Shown in pieces: positions 23,614 through 35,224 of a stretch of 64,000 nt of DNA; within the stretch, counting starts at the first letter, position 1; each line of letters begins with the position of its first letter. The stretch covers positions 8,339,475 through 8,403,474 of the forward strand of contig CM012954.1 of the NCBI GenBank assembly GCA_000181795.3, in the 5' to 3' direction. The notes beneath the pieces were generated by a model that saw nothing but the letters and a program-made list of their open reading frames with translations, was not told the DNA's origin and searched no databases. The position numbers were made by a program, and so were the translations under genes. This DNA comes from Trichinella spiralis (taxonomy: Eukaryota; Nematoda; Enoplea; Trichinellida; Trichinellidae).

Positions 23614-25788
23614 TTAAAATTTAAAGAAACGCTGCTTTTCACGGCGATCCTTGACTTCATTTTCGATTCGAGCCTGCTTTCCCAATGACAACTGTAATTG
23701 CTCTTCGGCTAATTTCAATTTTATTTGCAAATCTCCAGCTACAACAGAATCTTTTCCGTCATTACGACGAAGAGCTTGCTTCAAACTGTTCACGCGCTTT
23801 TTCATCTGCTTCACTTCTTCACCAACTTTAAGCAGCTGAAAAAAAGTTATTTAATAACAATATCACATCCTTATTGGTCAATTTGAATCAATACTTCAAC
23901 AAGAAAATATAACTTACAGTAATCTGCAAATCATGACAACTTTTTTTCGAAGATATATCAACAACAGTCGCCCCCTTTTCGGCCGTACGTTTGCGTTGAT
24001 TCGCATCTTCAAATTGAATGCATGAAATGGAATATTTAAATAACTTTAAAATTTCCACTCATACCTGGCGTTTGCAGATGACCATTAATCATATCAAAAA
24101 ATTTTTCAACTGCTTCGGTCCTTTTCGCCAATTTTGCTTCATATTTTTTGTCATCCAAATGCACTCGCAACTTCTCAACCGGCAGATCTTTGGATTCTTT
24201 GTTACGCTGTATTTGCAAACAATGATCAAGAGATTTTCCTAAAATATAAACATTAATAATTATTTACAAAAAGAACAAAAGCAAACATTCCAAAAAATAT
24301 TTTATGATAAAAAAATTAATACCCTTGGGAAAAACGTGAACTGCGATCGGTTCGGTCTGACCGAGATTGTCTTTGCCCAATCCTTGTCCTCTGATGTAGC
24401 CCATCTTTTCCATCAGTTTTGTACCTATGCCCTGTTGAACAAAAGAAAAAAAATTGAACATGACAAACTTTCAGCAACTTATTTCACAAATGATGCATGT
24501 TCAATTATAAATTGTATTTAAATTATAAAACTGTTGAAAAATAATATTACTCGAGTATGAACTTCCCAATCACCAATTAAAGAACCAGATGCAGCAGACG
24601 TACTGCAAACAGGGTCAGTACTTCCGGCAGAAGAAGAAGAAGAAAGCAGAGCTTTTGGCAAGCTCTCCTCCGCCTGATTCACTTCTATTTTCAAACTGCT
24701 CTGTTCTGAAAAATAAAATTCTTTTTCCCCTTTTCATAAAATTTAAAATAAATATTTCATCTTTCTACCGTTCAATGGAAAGACATGTTCAAAATTTACA
24801 GCTAACACAACGCCTGTATTGGCAAGACGAGCGGCAATTTGTTCCTCTTCCAATGAAATGGACGTCACTGATGCCAACTTCCACAAGTCTTCAGAGCCAC
24901 ATTTAACCAAACACTTTGAGCCAACAGATAAATTTCTATAAAAATATATAAAACAATTCAAATGGTAAAATACTGTTCTGTGAACATCCTACTCAAAATC
25001 AGGCTCTTCATATTCAATTATATCACCAAATTTCACAGTTTCACCATGAGAATAACTAAATTAAATGAATAAAGAGGGAAAGAAAATGAAGAGAATGGCA
25101 ATCATGCGTACCGACAATTCTCATTAAAAGTGCACTTGTTATCTAGAAAATGTTTACATGGCTGCATCGAACGTTCAACTGGATTGATGTACAAAACCTT
25201 CACCTTTTTAAACAACAAAAGTTAATTTCCAAACAGCTTTAATATGGTATAAAGCAAAAATTAACTTATCATAAAAACATTAATTAACTATATCTTCCAC
25301 TTTACTCTAGCATATGCAATGAAGAAAAAACAACAAAAACGGACGTTTTTATATAAATTAAAATGATAATGCAAAATAAAATTATTTACCAAGATATCTT
25401 CAGGGGTAGATGATGTCATGTCTTCAATATCAAATATGATTGCATTGTGGTATGAAACTGATGAATGCTTATTATAGCAAGGAACACGACATCGCAAACC
25501 AATAAACTGTTCAAATAAATCAGAGTCGCTTGTCAAACTGGACTCTATGTTGGAATCTTCCTGCAAATCGACTGCCCGACTTTCTGCATTCACAGATGAA
25601 CTAGGCAACAAGGTTATCAGATCTTCTCTTAGGCGCAGCATGTCTTCCCTATCCGGGAGTTCTGTCGCTTCCAACAACGCATCTATACTACGAATCTGGA
25701 AAAGATGTCAAAACTGTAAATAATATCAGTATTATACAACAAACATCTCAACCTGTTCTATTAGTTCAGCAGCCACCTTTTCATCCAT
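23614..25788 (-). CDS. ZGPAT: ZGPAT-like zinc-finger/G-patch transcriptional repressor
   Basis: ZGPAT family proteins are nuclear; human ZGPAT represses transcription via NuRD and binds the spliceosome. About nine small exons run from MDEKVAAELIEQ (ATG at 25788) to the stop at 23614. In order they encode an acidic N-terminus, VSYHNAIIFDIED, a CCCH zinc finger (PCKHFLDNKCTFNENCRYSHG), a Tudor-like segment (VGSKCLVKC...VNFEHVFPLNG), DWEVHTR, the G-patch (GIGTKLMEKMGYIRGQGLGK), then a charged coiled-coil tail ending near EVKDRREKQRFF. The order matches human ZGPAT throughout. Confidence 0.92.
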
Positions 25789-26366
25789 GACTAATGAACA
25801 ACAGCAAACGCTGACACAAATACTGACTTTTTCTAAACTAAACCAAATCCTTTTTATAAAATCATAAATTGCTTATTAATTTGAATAGCATAATTTGTTA
25901 AAATGTCTCTCACTTTATTTTTCACATTAATGTGACACAGTTCAATTAATCTTCAAAAAATACGCGTGAAGCAAATAATTACACGACTGCATCACAGAAT
26001 AGGATTACTGTCAAACTGTAGTACAGTTAAAAAAATGCAAGTTCAAATAACGTTTATGCCAATTCTAATATGAAAATTGTAATTTCTAGTTTACTTCTTT
26101 AATTCTGCATACGTACGTCTCTAATTTTTCAATAATACACCCTAAACCACCATGAAAAAAAACATTTTTACTGAAACAAAAACAACAACGATCACAAACA
26201 AAATTAACAAGCGTTACAAAATAATAAAATCATGTAAAACGGTATAAAAGCTTTTAAAAGCAAACTAATCATTAATTTTTACACGCATGAATCCAGCATG
26301 TGTGTTGAAATTATACACACCCGCATACATCGCTGTACATTTATACATATAGGATGAAAGAGAATG
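25789..26366. other. spacer between ZGPAT and PNPLA8
   Basis: AT-rich sequence without open frames of note. It separates the ZGPAT start from the PNPLA8 stop on the same strand. Confidence 0.5.
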
Positions 26367-28250
26367 TCATTTAAAAAATTCCATTAGTTCTTGAAATGGA
26401 CTTTTTTTCTTGAGCAGCAGCTCGGATGCCGTTTTAATTTTTCTCATATTCTTCCTCAAATAAATCTTAGCATCATACTGCATTTGCTTTAATCGATGCA
26501 CGTCACTTTCATCCAAAGAGTATCTCTGCGACATGTACGGATTCAATCTGACATATGTCGATGGATGAACTAAATCTGAAATGGTTCTATGCACCACTGA
26601 AACACAAATAAAATCAATTTATTTATTTAGCATAGCACAATTATGAGTACAGTTTAGATTTACTTTCAGTTTCTGTAGCGCTTTCGATAATTTGAGCAAT
26701 TCGATCGCGTAGTGATGAATAGTCTGTGGTCGGGGAACGTTTGTTATTCACTCTAAAAGATCCATTTCCGATAGAAAGAATGCACTGAAAAGGTATATTG
26801 GGCCACAAATGTCGACATTCGTGAATACCAACAGCCGTTGGATTATTTGCAATCATTCCACCATCCTTTATTGTTGTTTGTTTGAAAAGAACATTTTCAT
26901 GCAAACGCCCAATATTCAACCCACAAATTACATACCTGGTGTAGCAAATTATGCAACCTGCACTCTTGAAAATAACCAGGAGCTGCTGCGCTAGCTTGAA
27001 CCGCTTCCCAAAGGCGATACTGACAACTGCCTTCAAAACTGGAACGCAATCCAATGGGATGATTGTAATTTCGAAATACAAATGGATACAATCGACCATC
27101 ACGGGGAACACAGCTTACCAATCCAAGCTGAAAATTTTGTTTTTTAATAATATACAATAGGCAAAAATCGGAGGACTGCTTACTTTAGGATGCATTTTTT
27201 TGTGAGTTGTTTGAAGAAAAGTTTTCTCGCCCAAAGCTTGCCGTAAGAGTGTTATCCATGTTTCGGTGCTGTAATAAGAATGGGAACGCACTAGCCCTAA
27301 AGAGCCGCTAATTTTGCTTTGTGCAAAAAGTCGCGCAGGAACTAATTCATAAATTGTTCTGCACTCTGCGGCATTCAGTCCCAAGCCACCAATGAGGGCA
27401 ACAATAATGGCGCCGGTGCTCACACCGACCATGTAATCGAACAACTCGTGAATTCGGTAGCCCGCACAGGCAGATTCCAACGCTTCTAATACTTCAAGAG
27501 CCATCAAACCTCTACAGAGCATAATATTAAAAACTGAAATAAAAAACTCCTTATATTCCAACCTTGTTCCACCTCCGTCTATGGAGAGCAATCGAATACC
27601 GCTCCCACTTACAGGTTGCACGTGACCCATTAAAGCTAAACATTCAGAAAGCTGTTCTCGAAGCTCTCCACCACAGGTCTTCCTGTGCCACTGAATTAAC
27701 AAAGGCGTTACAGTTCTCTAAAATAAACAATTTTTTTAAAAAATCATATACAATTCATACACAACTTTAATACACTCGTGGAAAATTTGTATATAAAACA
27801 TTCAAAAATAACTTGAAATAAGTTTTACTTTTAAAACCGAATTTTAATGAAAAAATTTCATACCATTTCGCGAATTGTTCGGCATTCAGGAAAAGAATTT
27901 AAATGGTGCCGCAAATTGTTAACAACTTCCAGTTGATCGTGAACGGTTTTTGCAATTCCAAGCTGTCTCACAATTTCAAGCGTTTCTTGAATAATAGTTT
28001 CTTTAGAAACATAAGAAGGTGTTGTGTATGCATTTTTCTGAACGCAGATCTTTTTATCCTTTGTATCGGACTGCCAGATAGAACCAAGAAAATCATAAAT
28101 GTAAGACAATGAATAGCCGTAATCGCTGCGCTTCGGTTCGATCGGCTTCGTTAGTTCAAGCTGATTCTGATCATTGCTGGTAAATAATCTATGATATTTA
28201 AAATTATTTAAAAATCTAATCCAGCGTACTGGCATAAAATTCATCTTCAT
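26367..28250 (-). CDS. PNPLA8: calcium-independent phospholipase A2 gamma-like patatin lipase
   Basis: A patatin-type phospholipase of mitochondrial/peroxisomal membranes. About six exons run from a basic N-terminus (MNFMPVRWIRFLNNFKYHR, a plausible mitochondrial presequence) to the stop at 26367. Catalytic features are the oxyanion/nucleotide-like loop LLSIDGGGTRGLMALEVLEAL, the lipase motif GVSTGAIIVALIGGLGL with the active serine, and the catalytic Asp in DGGMIANNPTAVGIHE. The patatin domain is intact, but the N-terminal region is much shorter than in human PNPLA8. The C-terminus ELMEFFK lacks the SKL-type peroxisomal signal of the mammalian enzyme. Alternative starts at 28250 and 28244 are two codons apart. 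Confidence 0.9.
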
Positions 28251-28760
28251 TCATTTTATGGAATAAAAAGAAATACCATTTTGAAGAAACAACTGTACTT
28301 GAAAGAATAACCGTATAATACTGAGACACAAGTTAGATCAAATATAAACTATGAATATAAGTATTTATACGCAGTAAATATAAAATTAATTAATCAGCTT
28401 TGATAATTTAATTAAAAATTTTAAACTCGTTTAATTAATACATGAATTTTAGATTAAAAATATTCGAATTAAATTGTAGAGCTTGCAGATTAAATATCAA
28501 AATAAAAAATTCTTTATCAAGTCAGGACTATTAAATTAAATTATCTTTTAAGATTTGCAATGCTATTTACGTTATAATGCCAAAAATTACTTAAAGTATA
28601 CTACAGTAATTGGTAAAACATTAAACTTAATGATCATAAAGGATACTGTTGTCATGTCACACGAACTTGTAACTTCAATTTTATTAATCCTTAATAATTG
28701 CGCATACGTTTAAGTTGGACTGTATTTTGAAAATTAAATTTAACGTTACTTTTAGATATA
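28251..28760. promoter_or_regulatory. divergent promoter region, PNPLA8 and RPL26
   Basis: A 510-bp AT-rich interval between divergent genes. On the RPL26 side a pyrimidine-rich 3' splice-site motif (TTACTTTTAG) ends five bases before the ATG, as expected for a trans-spliced leader or a 5' UTR intron. Confidence 0.45.
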
Positions 28761-29337
28761 ATGAAGTTCAACAAGTTTGTGAGCAGCTCTCGTAGAAAAA
28801 ATCGCAAAGCACATTTTACAGCGCCTTCCCATATTCGCCGAAAGATTATGTCCTGTGCGTTAAGCCGTGAACTTCGTCAAAAGTACAATGTTCGCACATT
28901 GCCGGTTCGAAGAGACGACGAAGTTTTGGTACTTTTTTAATTTTCAAAAGTCCTAAAAATGCTAAACAATATTACCAAAGGGAAAATTGTATTAGGTATG
29001 TTCCGGTCATAACAAAGGCAATGTTGGCAAAGTGTTGCGCGTTTATCGGAAAAAATACGTATTACATATTGACAAAATTACACGCGAAAAAACGAATGGA
29101 GCTACTGTTTACGTTGGCGTTCATCCTTCAAATGTAAGTTTAATGTTTAACAGTTTTTACCACATGAAATGACTTTAGCTTATTAAATTATTTACTGATC
29201 AGGTAACGATTACGAAGCTGAAGCTGGACAAGGACAGACGTAAAATAGTTGAACGTAAATCAGGCGGACGCAGTTCAGTGATGGAGAAGTTGAAAGGCAA
29301 GCATTCTGAAGGGACAGTACTCATGGATACTCTGTGA
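28761..29337 (+). CDS. RPL26: 60S ribosomal protein L26 (uL24)
   Basis: A core cytosolic ribosomal protein near the exit tunnel. Three exons (28761-28928, 28996-29133, 29203-29337) join in frame to 146 residues, one more than human. Diagnostic stretches are [58 protein letters not shown] (KOW motif) and [19 protein letters not shown]. The start follows a splice-acceptor motif by only five bases. The gene converges on MFSD5, with 170 bases between stops. Confidence 0.97.
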
Positions 29338-29356
29338 TGAGCAACAAAATTGTAAA

Positions 29357-29362
29357 AATAAA
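29357..29362 (+). terminator. AATAAA polyadenylation signal of RPL26
   Basis: A canonical AATAAA lies 20 bases after the RPL26 stop codon. An AATAAA on the opposite strand at 29419-29424 would serve MFSD5. Confidence 0.65.
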
Positions 29363-29507
29363 TTTATATGCTTCCATTTCGCATTTTGTTTGCTATTCAC
29401 GGACAGATGATGGTATTATTTATTAAGTTCAACAATTGTTTTTTGATCAGTCGACAGACAGTATTAGTGTTGTCATGAGTGACGTAGGGTGGTTTAAAAG
29501 TTACACT

Positions 29508-32500
29508 TCAAATAGCTGTAGCTTTTTCGTCGCCTACACTGCTGGAGCTCACGATTGACCTGAAAAAAATGAAAATTATATTGTTTCAAAAAATTTAAAT
29601 ACTCTCTTTTACAAATGTAAAAGATGCTGAAAAATTCCGGCCAGCATGAGAAAGAAAAAACAGCCGACGAATATCCAGGTAATGGGCAAATCGAACAGCA
29701 GAATGATAACGACTACCAGATTCAGTGGTATACGAAAAATGTTCATCACGGTCGATCTGGCTAAAAGTAAATATAACGAAAGGCCAGTTAGTCAGTGACC
29801 AATGAAAGTAAAATGTATTTTATATTTGAGAACCTTTTTCAGGAACATGGACGCTTCTCATGAAGCTACTGGCTGGCCAGAACACGCCTACACAAATTTC
29901 GAATACGGCAAAGCCCATGAACACGAACAAACTGTTCAAGCAGAGAAAAACTGGAAACGTTAGCGATGCAGCAGCGCACAGGAAAATGTATCTTAAAAAA
30001 GAAAAACCAATGAAAGTTGCAAATATTCGAAAATGGTGATTATTCATGAGAAGAACTTCATGAAAAATTCAGGACGCCAAACGTTGGCCATCAGTTTGAA
30101 AACAGACGAACCAATCATAATGCAGATCATAAATGAAGCGAAAACTAAGCCGTGTGGCAGAAAACGATCTTTCGGATCCGGAGAATTGAGAACAGCAGCG
30201 GTCAGTACTGGTGTCCATTCCAGTACAAATGTATACATGCTTCCTTCGAACAACGATTGCACTAGACCAAGATAGGCAACTCGTTTGTCTACAATTGTTC
30301 TGCAGCGTGTTCACCATACAGAATCAATACATGCAAAAAGCATGGGGGAAAGGAAATGAAAATTTTTACTATTTGCGATGATTTTTACAGCCTGTGTAAC
30401 TGAATCGCGTAAAGACCAATGTTCATTGCCATAGTTTTCTGACCAAGTGGTCGCCACCAAGATTACCATAATTAAAAGTACAACGGCCGATACATCAAAC
30501 GGGCCTCTGTTTGTAAAGAATGCAATTAATATTTCAATTGTAACAAAAAGAAACTGTAATAATAAATTGAAAACGTACACTAAACCAACAACGTCGGCTG
30601 CATACTGTGCAATAATGCCAGAAACGATGGCAACAATAGAATTGCCCAATACCACATTTGCAAACACTGCTTTCAAATGTGGTTCTTCGAAACCTTCCTA
30701 AAAAGAGAGGGAGAAGAAAAGGATAACAGGAACAGAAAGAAAAATTGTGAAAATCACCTTGAAACTTTCACAAACTAGCCATGATTCGAATGCACTGTAC
30801 AAAAGTGACGTTGCGATGCCGCCAAGAAACCGACCAATAAGTAAAATCCAGAAATCATCGGAATGCTATAAATAAAAACAATTTTAAGTGTAAAATTAAA
30901 AAAAGAAAACAATACAATTATCGAAATGAAAGTGTTATTCATTTGATTAACAAAAACAAAATTAACTCACTTTCGTTATGCAAGACAACGCATACAGTAT
31001 TCCGTATAAAATGCAAATCTTTTTTCTTCCACTAAAATGATGAAATGGAATTCAATTAATCAGAATAATTATTATGGCAAATGTATCTTTCGTGTGCAAA
31101 TTTTCAGTCGATTGCTAAATTTGAAATGGAATTCATCTGCAATTGGAAATTCTGTTACTTACTGAAAAGAAAGAACAAATATTTCACGTTTGAAAAGTGA
31201 AGAAAAAGATAAGATAAATTTATTATTATTTTACATAAAAATTTGTCGACGTTAAAACATCAGTATCAGATTTAAATGGATATATAATTATTTAGAGCTT
31301 TTTAATTTTCGGTTTCGGATCATTGGAACGTGATTTGGCAACGGTAGGGATGCCGCTTTTGCCAGGCAAATGAATATTGTAACATCGATCAAGCACCGTC
31401 AGCACATCCCTCGTTTCCAGTGTACTGCCTCGGCGATGTTTGGTCAATTGACAAGCTTTGGTCAGCACTTGTTCAATAAACTGGTCCGCTTCTTTCATCA
31501 AAGCACGTCGTACGTCTTCATCGAGCACAGCATTCGGATCCACTTGGCGAAGTAAAGCGTCGAAACGGTCGTCATTTATTAATGGTAATTTGCTTTCCGA
31601 TTTCAAATTCGGTAACATGTTGATTCAAATAAAAACCTGCTGTTTTTGAAAATGCAAATTTTCTTATTCAAAAAACCACAACAACAAAAGCAAAGCTTTG
31701 GAATTGACAGAATGGCAATGCAAGAATCGAAAGCGACGATGCACAACGCTCTGTGCACTGTTATCGTAGAATGCCGTTTATCGACGAATAATATGCAATG
31801 TCGTATGCTATACACAAGCTAGATGACTCTGAAGACAAAGCTCACCGTCACGTATAGTAAACATAGCTGCTCTTATCAAAACAGAACAATCAAACAATAT
31901 GCGGATAATTTTCTACTCCATCTATTTCTACTGTAGATAATTTAAAAATAAAATATTGTTATTTTTCAATGCCACGAAAAAAAACGGATCATAAACTGAT
32001 CACATCACAATGATGATTAAAATTTAAATAAAAATGAAGCATAATGTTAAATCAAATTGCAATATTGAAATCTATGTATGATAAAATCAACAATAACATG
32101 AAAACAACGATTTTTTAGCTATTTTTACACGTAATCTGAAAAGCCATTTCTAATTAGAAACAAACCGTAACTGGAAATGTGATATTAATTGTACCATTCT
32201 TTGATCATAAATTTAAAAAATTCTTATTCTGCATTTAAAGTTATTCAAAAATGCAAAAATATTAACATTTCAACGTGCATTAGTTGTTTTATATTTTAAG
32301 ATAAAATAAACTTTGAAAAACGTTTTTCTATATCTATATAAGATTTGAAATAAGATTATCAAAATGAAAAAGAAAACAGCAGTACATTCGAAATAAATAC
32401 AACTTGAAAACAAACGACGTTTTCAAAAATATTACAGTATGGTACAGTAAAATCTAAAGCACGAATTAAAAGTTTTTTAATTTATAAAATTAATGGACAA

Positions 32501-33989
32501 TTTACAAATAAATGGCAATCACTTTTAAAGCAAAAGGATAATTTACGAAAGCGAGTCTCAAGTTGGCTTCTTACATCAACTTTATTTAATTTTTAAACAA
32601 CCTGAACTCTTTTCTTCAATCAACAATATTACAACTTATTAGCATTGCATAACACGAGTGTGATATTTACTTATCTATGAAAGATGTTAATCAAAGCAGT
32701 TTCGTTAGAGAACAGGAAGGGTGATGTTTCATCACCGCATGTTGGCATATACTTTAAAGGTGCTTTAAAATGTTTAAACATTTGGACATGATAGAACAAA
32801 GCTTTAAACAAATAAAATTAAAATTTAAAATTAAACTTAGCCAACAGACAGTAATTCATTTCAGCTACACAAAGTTGTTAGTTGGACGTACTGTTAGTGC
32901 TATCGATCGATCGAAAGCAAAAAAGAAATGGAACAACCAAAACATTGCGCAAGCTGTTGGGAAAAAGTTACCGGAAAAGCGCTGATGGTCGACAAGAAAA
33001 TTTACCATGAAAATTGTTTCGTATGCAGTACATGTTCCCGTCCTTTGGACAAATATTTCCAAGTATGATTCATTTTTGTATTATTATTTTTCATAAATAT
33101 AATTTTGTAAAAAAACATTGAAAAATGAAATTAAATAATATTTAGTGTAACGATTTCAAAAATATCTGCAACTTCTGCTACGTTAAAATGCACAAGCCGA
33201 AATGTCAGCGTTGTACGAAAGTTATCAAAGAAGGGCGTTGCATGTTCGCTTCGAAATACTGCTATCATGAAAAATGCTACGCTTGCACTGACTGTTTAAA
33301 CTCGCTTCACCAATCAAGGCCATTTTTAGTAAATCAGCAGCTCTACTGTCAAGTATTATTCATTAATTTATTTACTTTATGATTATGCTTTTACATATAT
33401 GTTTGTTTGCTTTTTCAAGAAACACTGGCCAAAAGCGCAGGAAATGGCTGAGTGGAAGAAGCAGAAGTGATAAGCAGTTTATAAGAAAATGAAATACAAT
33501 AACCGAATGAATAACCCTATTATTTTTTTATAATTATAAAAATTAATAAATTTATTTTTAAAAAAAGTAAAACTGTATACATTTTAATATGACTTACAAC
33601 GTGTCCGCAAAGGCACCAACCACAGTGCCGAAAATCATGCTCGAGCCAAAGCCAACAGCGAAGAGAAGTTCAATTTCATGTTTTTGCATTCCGTAACTTT
33701 GATACAAAGCGTAAACGTGCGGGCCTTGCAGCCAATCTCCAGCTGAATGAAAATATTAATTAATATTGATTATTAATTATTATTTTTGACGAAAAATTAA
33801 ATTCTACGAATAATAAGGTGGGAAAATGGAAATATTACCAACAGCTAACAGATAGACTCGTAAAAATTTCCATTGAAATTTTGCCAATTCACGACGAATA
33901 ATCGCAGACTGGCCTTTGAAATCGGACGCGACGTACAAAACGAAACAGACAACGGCCAACAATACGAACGCGACGATGAAATTCACCAT
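29508..33989 (-). CDS. MFSD5: MFSD5-like major facilitator (molybdate-anion transporter family)
   Basis: A 12-helix major-facilitator protein; the family includes molybdate transporter MOT2 and MFSD5. Exons run from MVNFIVAFVLLAVVCFVLY (ATG at 33989) through AGDWLQGPHVYALYQSYGM, ADTFGRKKICILYGILYALSCITK, HSDDFWILLIGRFLGGIATSLLYSAFESWL, TTWSENYGNEHWSLRDSV and QSLFEGSMYTFVLEWTPVL, to a Ser-rich tail ending at 29508. All align in order with human MFSD5. The intron from about 33597 to 31031 is about 2.6 kb, far longer than the others, and contains TAF12 and a LIM gene. The frame closes directly across it (ADT-F-GRKK), so no exon is missing there. Confidence 0.9.
31292..31618 (-). CDS. TAF12: TFIID subunit TAF12 (histone-fold), nested in the MFSD5 intron
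   Basis: TAF12 pairs with TAF4 through a histone fold in TFIID and with ADA1 in SAGA. This single-exon gene encodes 108 residues. The fold is recognisable in DRFDALLRQVDPNAVLDEDV, ALMKEADQFIEQVLTKACQL, AKHRR-type KHRRGSTLETRDVLTVLDR and CYNIHLPG. It lacks the long Gln-rich N-terminus of the vertebrate protein and is close to the minimal histone-fold module, with a short basic tail (PKPKIKKL). It lies wholly within the second MFSD5 intron on the same strand, so it needs its own promoter and poly(A) site or processing from the host intron. Confidence 0.9.
   Translation of the reverse strand: MLPNLKSESKLPLINDDRFDALLRQVDPNAVLDEDVRRALMKEADQFIEQVLTKACQLTKHRRGSTLETRDVLTVLDRCYNIHLPGKSGIPTVAKSRSNDPKPKIKKL
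32928..33470 (+). CDS. small LIM-only protein with two LIM domains, nested in the MFSD5 intron
   Basis: A zinc-binding adaptor. Three exons (32928-33062, 33146-33352, 33420-33470) encode 130 residues. LIM1 begins CASCWEKVTG and continues HENCFVCSTC; LIM2 contains CQRCTKVIKEG and HEKCYACTDC, and the protein ends KHWPKAQEMAEWKKQK. The cysteine/histidine spacing fits two complete or nearly complete LIM modules, and there is almost nothing else in the protein. I cannot assign it to a named LIM family (CRP, LMO and FHL/PINCH-fragment are all possible). It is antisense to MFSD5 within the same intron as TAF12. Confidence 0.8.
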
Positions 33990-35224
33990 CTTTTACAAAT
34001 GACCAATCTGAAAATCCACCTGTGATTGGTTGAATGGACGACGATATGCAAAATTTTCTTTTTATCAGAAAATATTTCAAATTTTATTGCCAAATTGTTG
34101 TGAATATTTTTCACGTGAAATATTAGTATTTTTAGAGGAAAAAAAATGTAATTTTACCATTTAAATATCTACCGATGAAAAAAATACTGATATTTCATCA
34201 ACTGGGTGGGCTTGAATTTCGATTGTAAATAAGTTGGATGTTGGAGAAGTTTTTCATTTGCGTTCACTGAAGCGCCTTTTCTATAAAATCAAGGTCACGG
34301 ACGACCAGTTTTGCTGTTTGAAAATTCGCCCACAACAGACCGACAATGCAAGCCAAATTTTCGACTACTGTTTGTTCAACTTCAATATTCAAATTTTTAT
34401 TTCCACTTTCAATGGAATTGAATTTTTTAAGTGGTTCAAATGTCCAAGTAAATACTGCTTTATTTAAATTCATTTATTCTCTTAACAATGAAAAGTTCCC
34501 TTTCGACCGTATGCCCATTTTATTCATACATACAATAAAGCAATTATTATGAAAATCAATAAATTGAAAATTTTTAATTTATCAATATACACATCTTATT
34601 ATAATGCTTAAACATCAATTAACTGTTGCATGTTGCATGAAATATTAAAATAAACTTGTTTTTTTCCAAAATTGCTACAAAAGAACAATTTTCAAGATCA
34701 TTTTGAAATTAAAATGCGTGAAATTGCATTTTTAATCGTTCTTATTTACAATTTTATTGTTCATCATCAAGATGCGCTAAATATTTTTTTCATTGATCAG
34801 TTTTTATGCTAATCCGATGATGCAACCTTACATTGCTTAATTGATCTTCCTTTTTCCATTTCAATGGACATATTGAACTGCAGTTGACTTGTCGTGACAC
34901 AGTACAAAATCTACGGTACTTGCACTGAATGATACAAACTTGCCCCAATTACGCAACAGTTACATCATCTTCAAAACAACATTGTATTGTAAATTAATAA
35001 TAATTTTGTAAATCACTTTTCTAAAATAAATTATATTTACACAAATAACTCACTACTTTGAAATTAATTCAAAATGTAGCCTGATTATTATTTTTTGTTC
35101 AGTTGAATTCAATTCAATAGTAGACAAGAATATTCGACAGCAAAATTAGCATAATTTCCCACCCAAAAATTAAGCAAGTTTTGAAAATATCCCCTTTTTA
35201 GCAGCTTCAATTCTATTTCAAACA
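33990..35224. promoter_or_regulatory. divergent region between MFSD5 and SLC35A
   Basis: This is 1.2 kb of AT-rich sequence. It includes one open frame on minus (34264-34473), listed separately, and otherwise shows nothing supported. Both flanking genes start outward from here. Confidence 0.4.
34264..34473 (-). CDS. possible small gene or last exon, unrecognised
   Basis: An open frame of 69 codons ending in TGA at 34264. Its second half (VVENLACIVGLLWANFQTAK then LVVRDLDFIEKALQ) has an amphipathic, protein-like composition and mixed codon use unlike the AT-rich background. I cannot match it to a family. It could be a one-exon gene (MNLNKAVFTW start) or the final exon of an unidentified transcript. 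Upstream splice support is weak. Confidence 0.25.
   Translation of the reverse strand: MNLNKAVFTWTFEPLKKFNSIESGNKNLNIEVEQTVVENLACIVGLLWANFQTAKLVVRDLDFIEKALQ

Noticed and set aside
28900-28920. GGTTCGA motif considered as a tRNA T-loop
   Set aside because: It is coding sequence of RPL26 and no cloverleaf can be drawn around it. No other tRNA candidate was found by eye.
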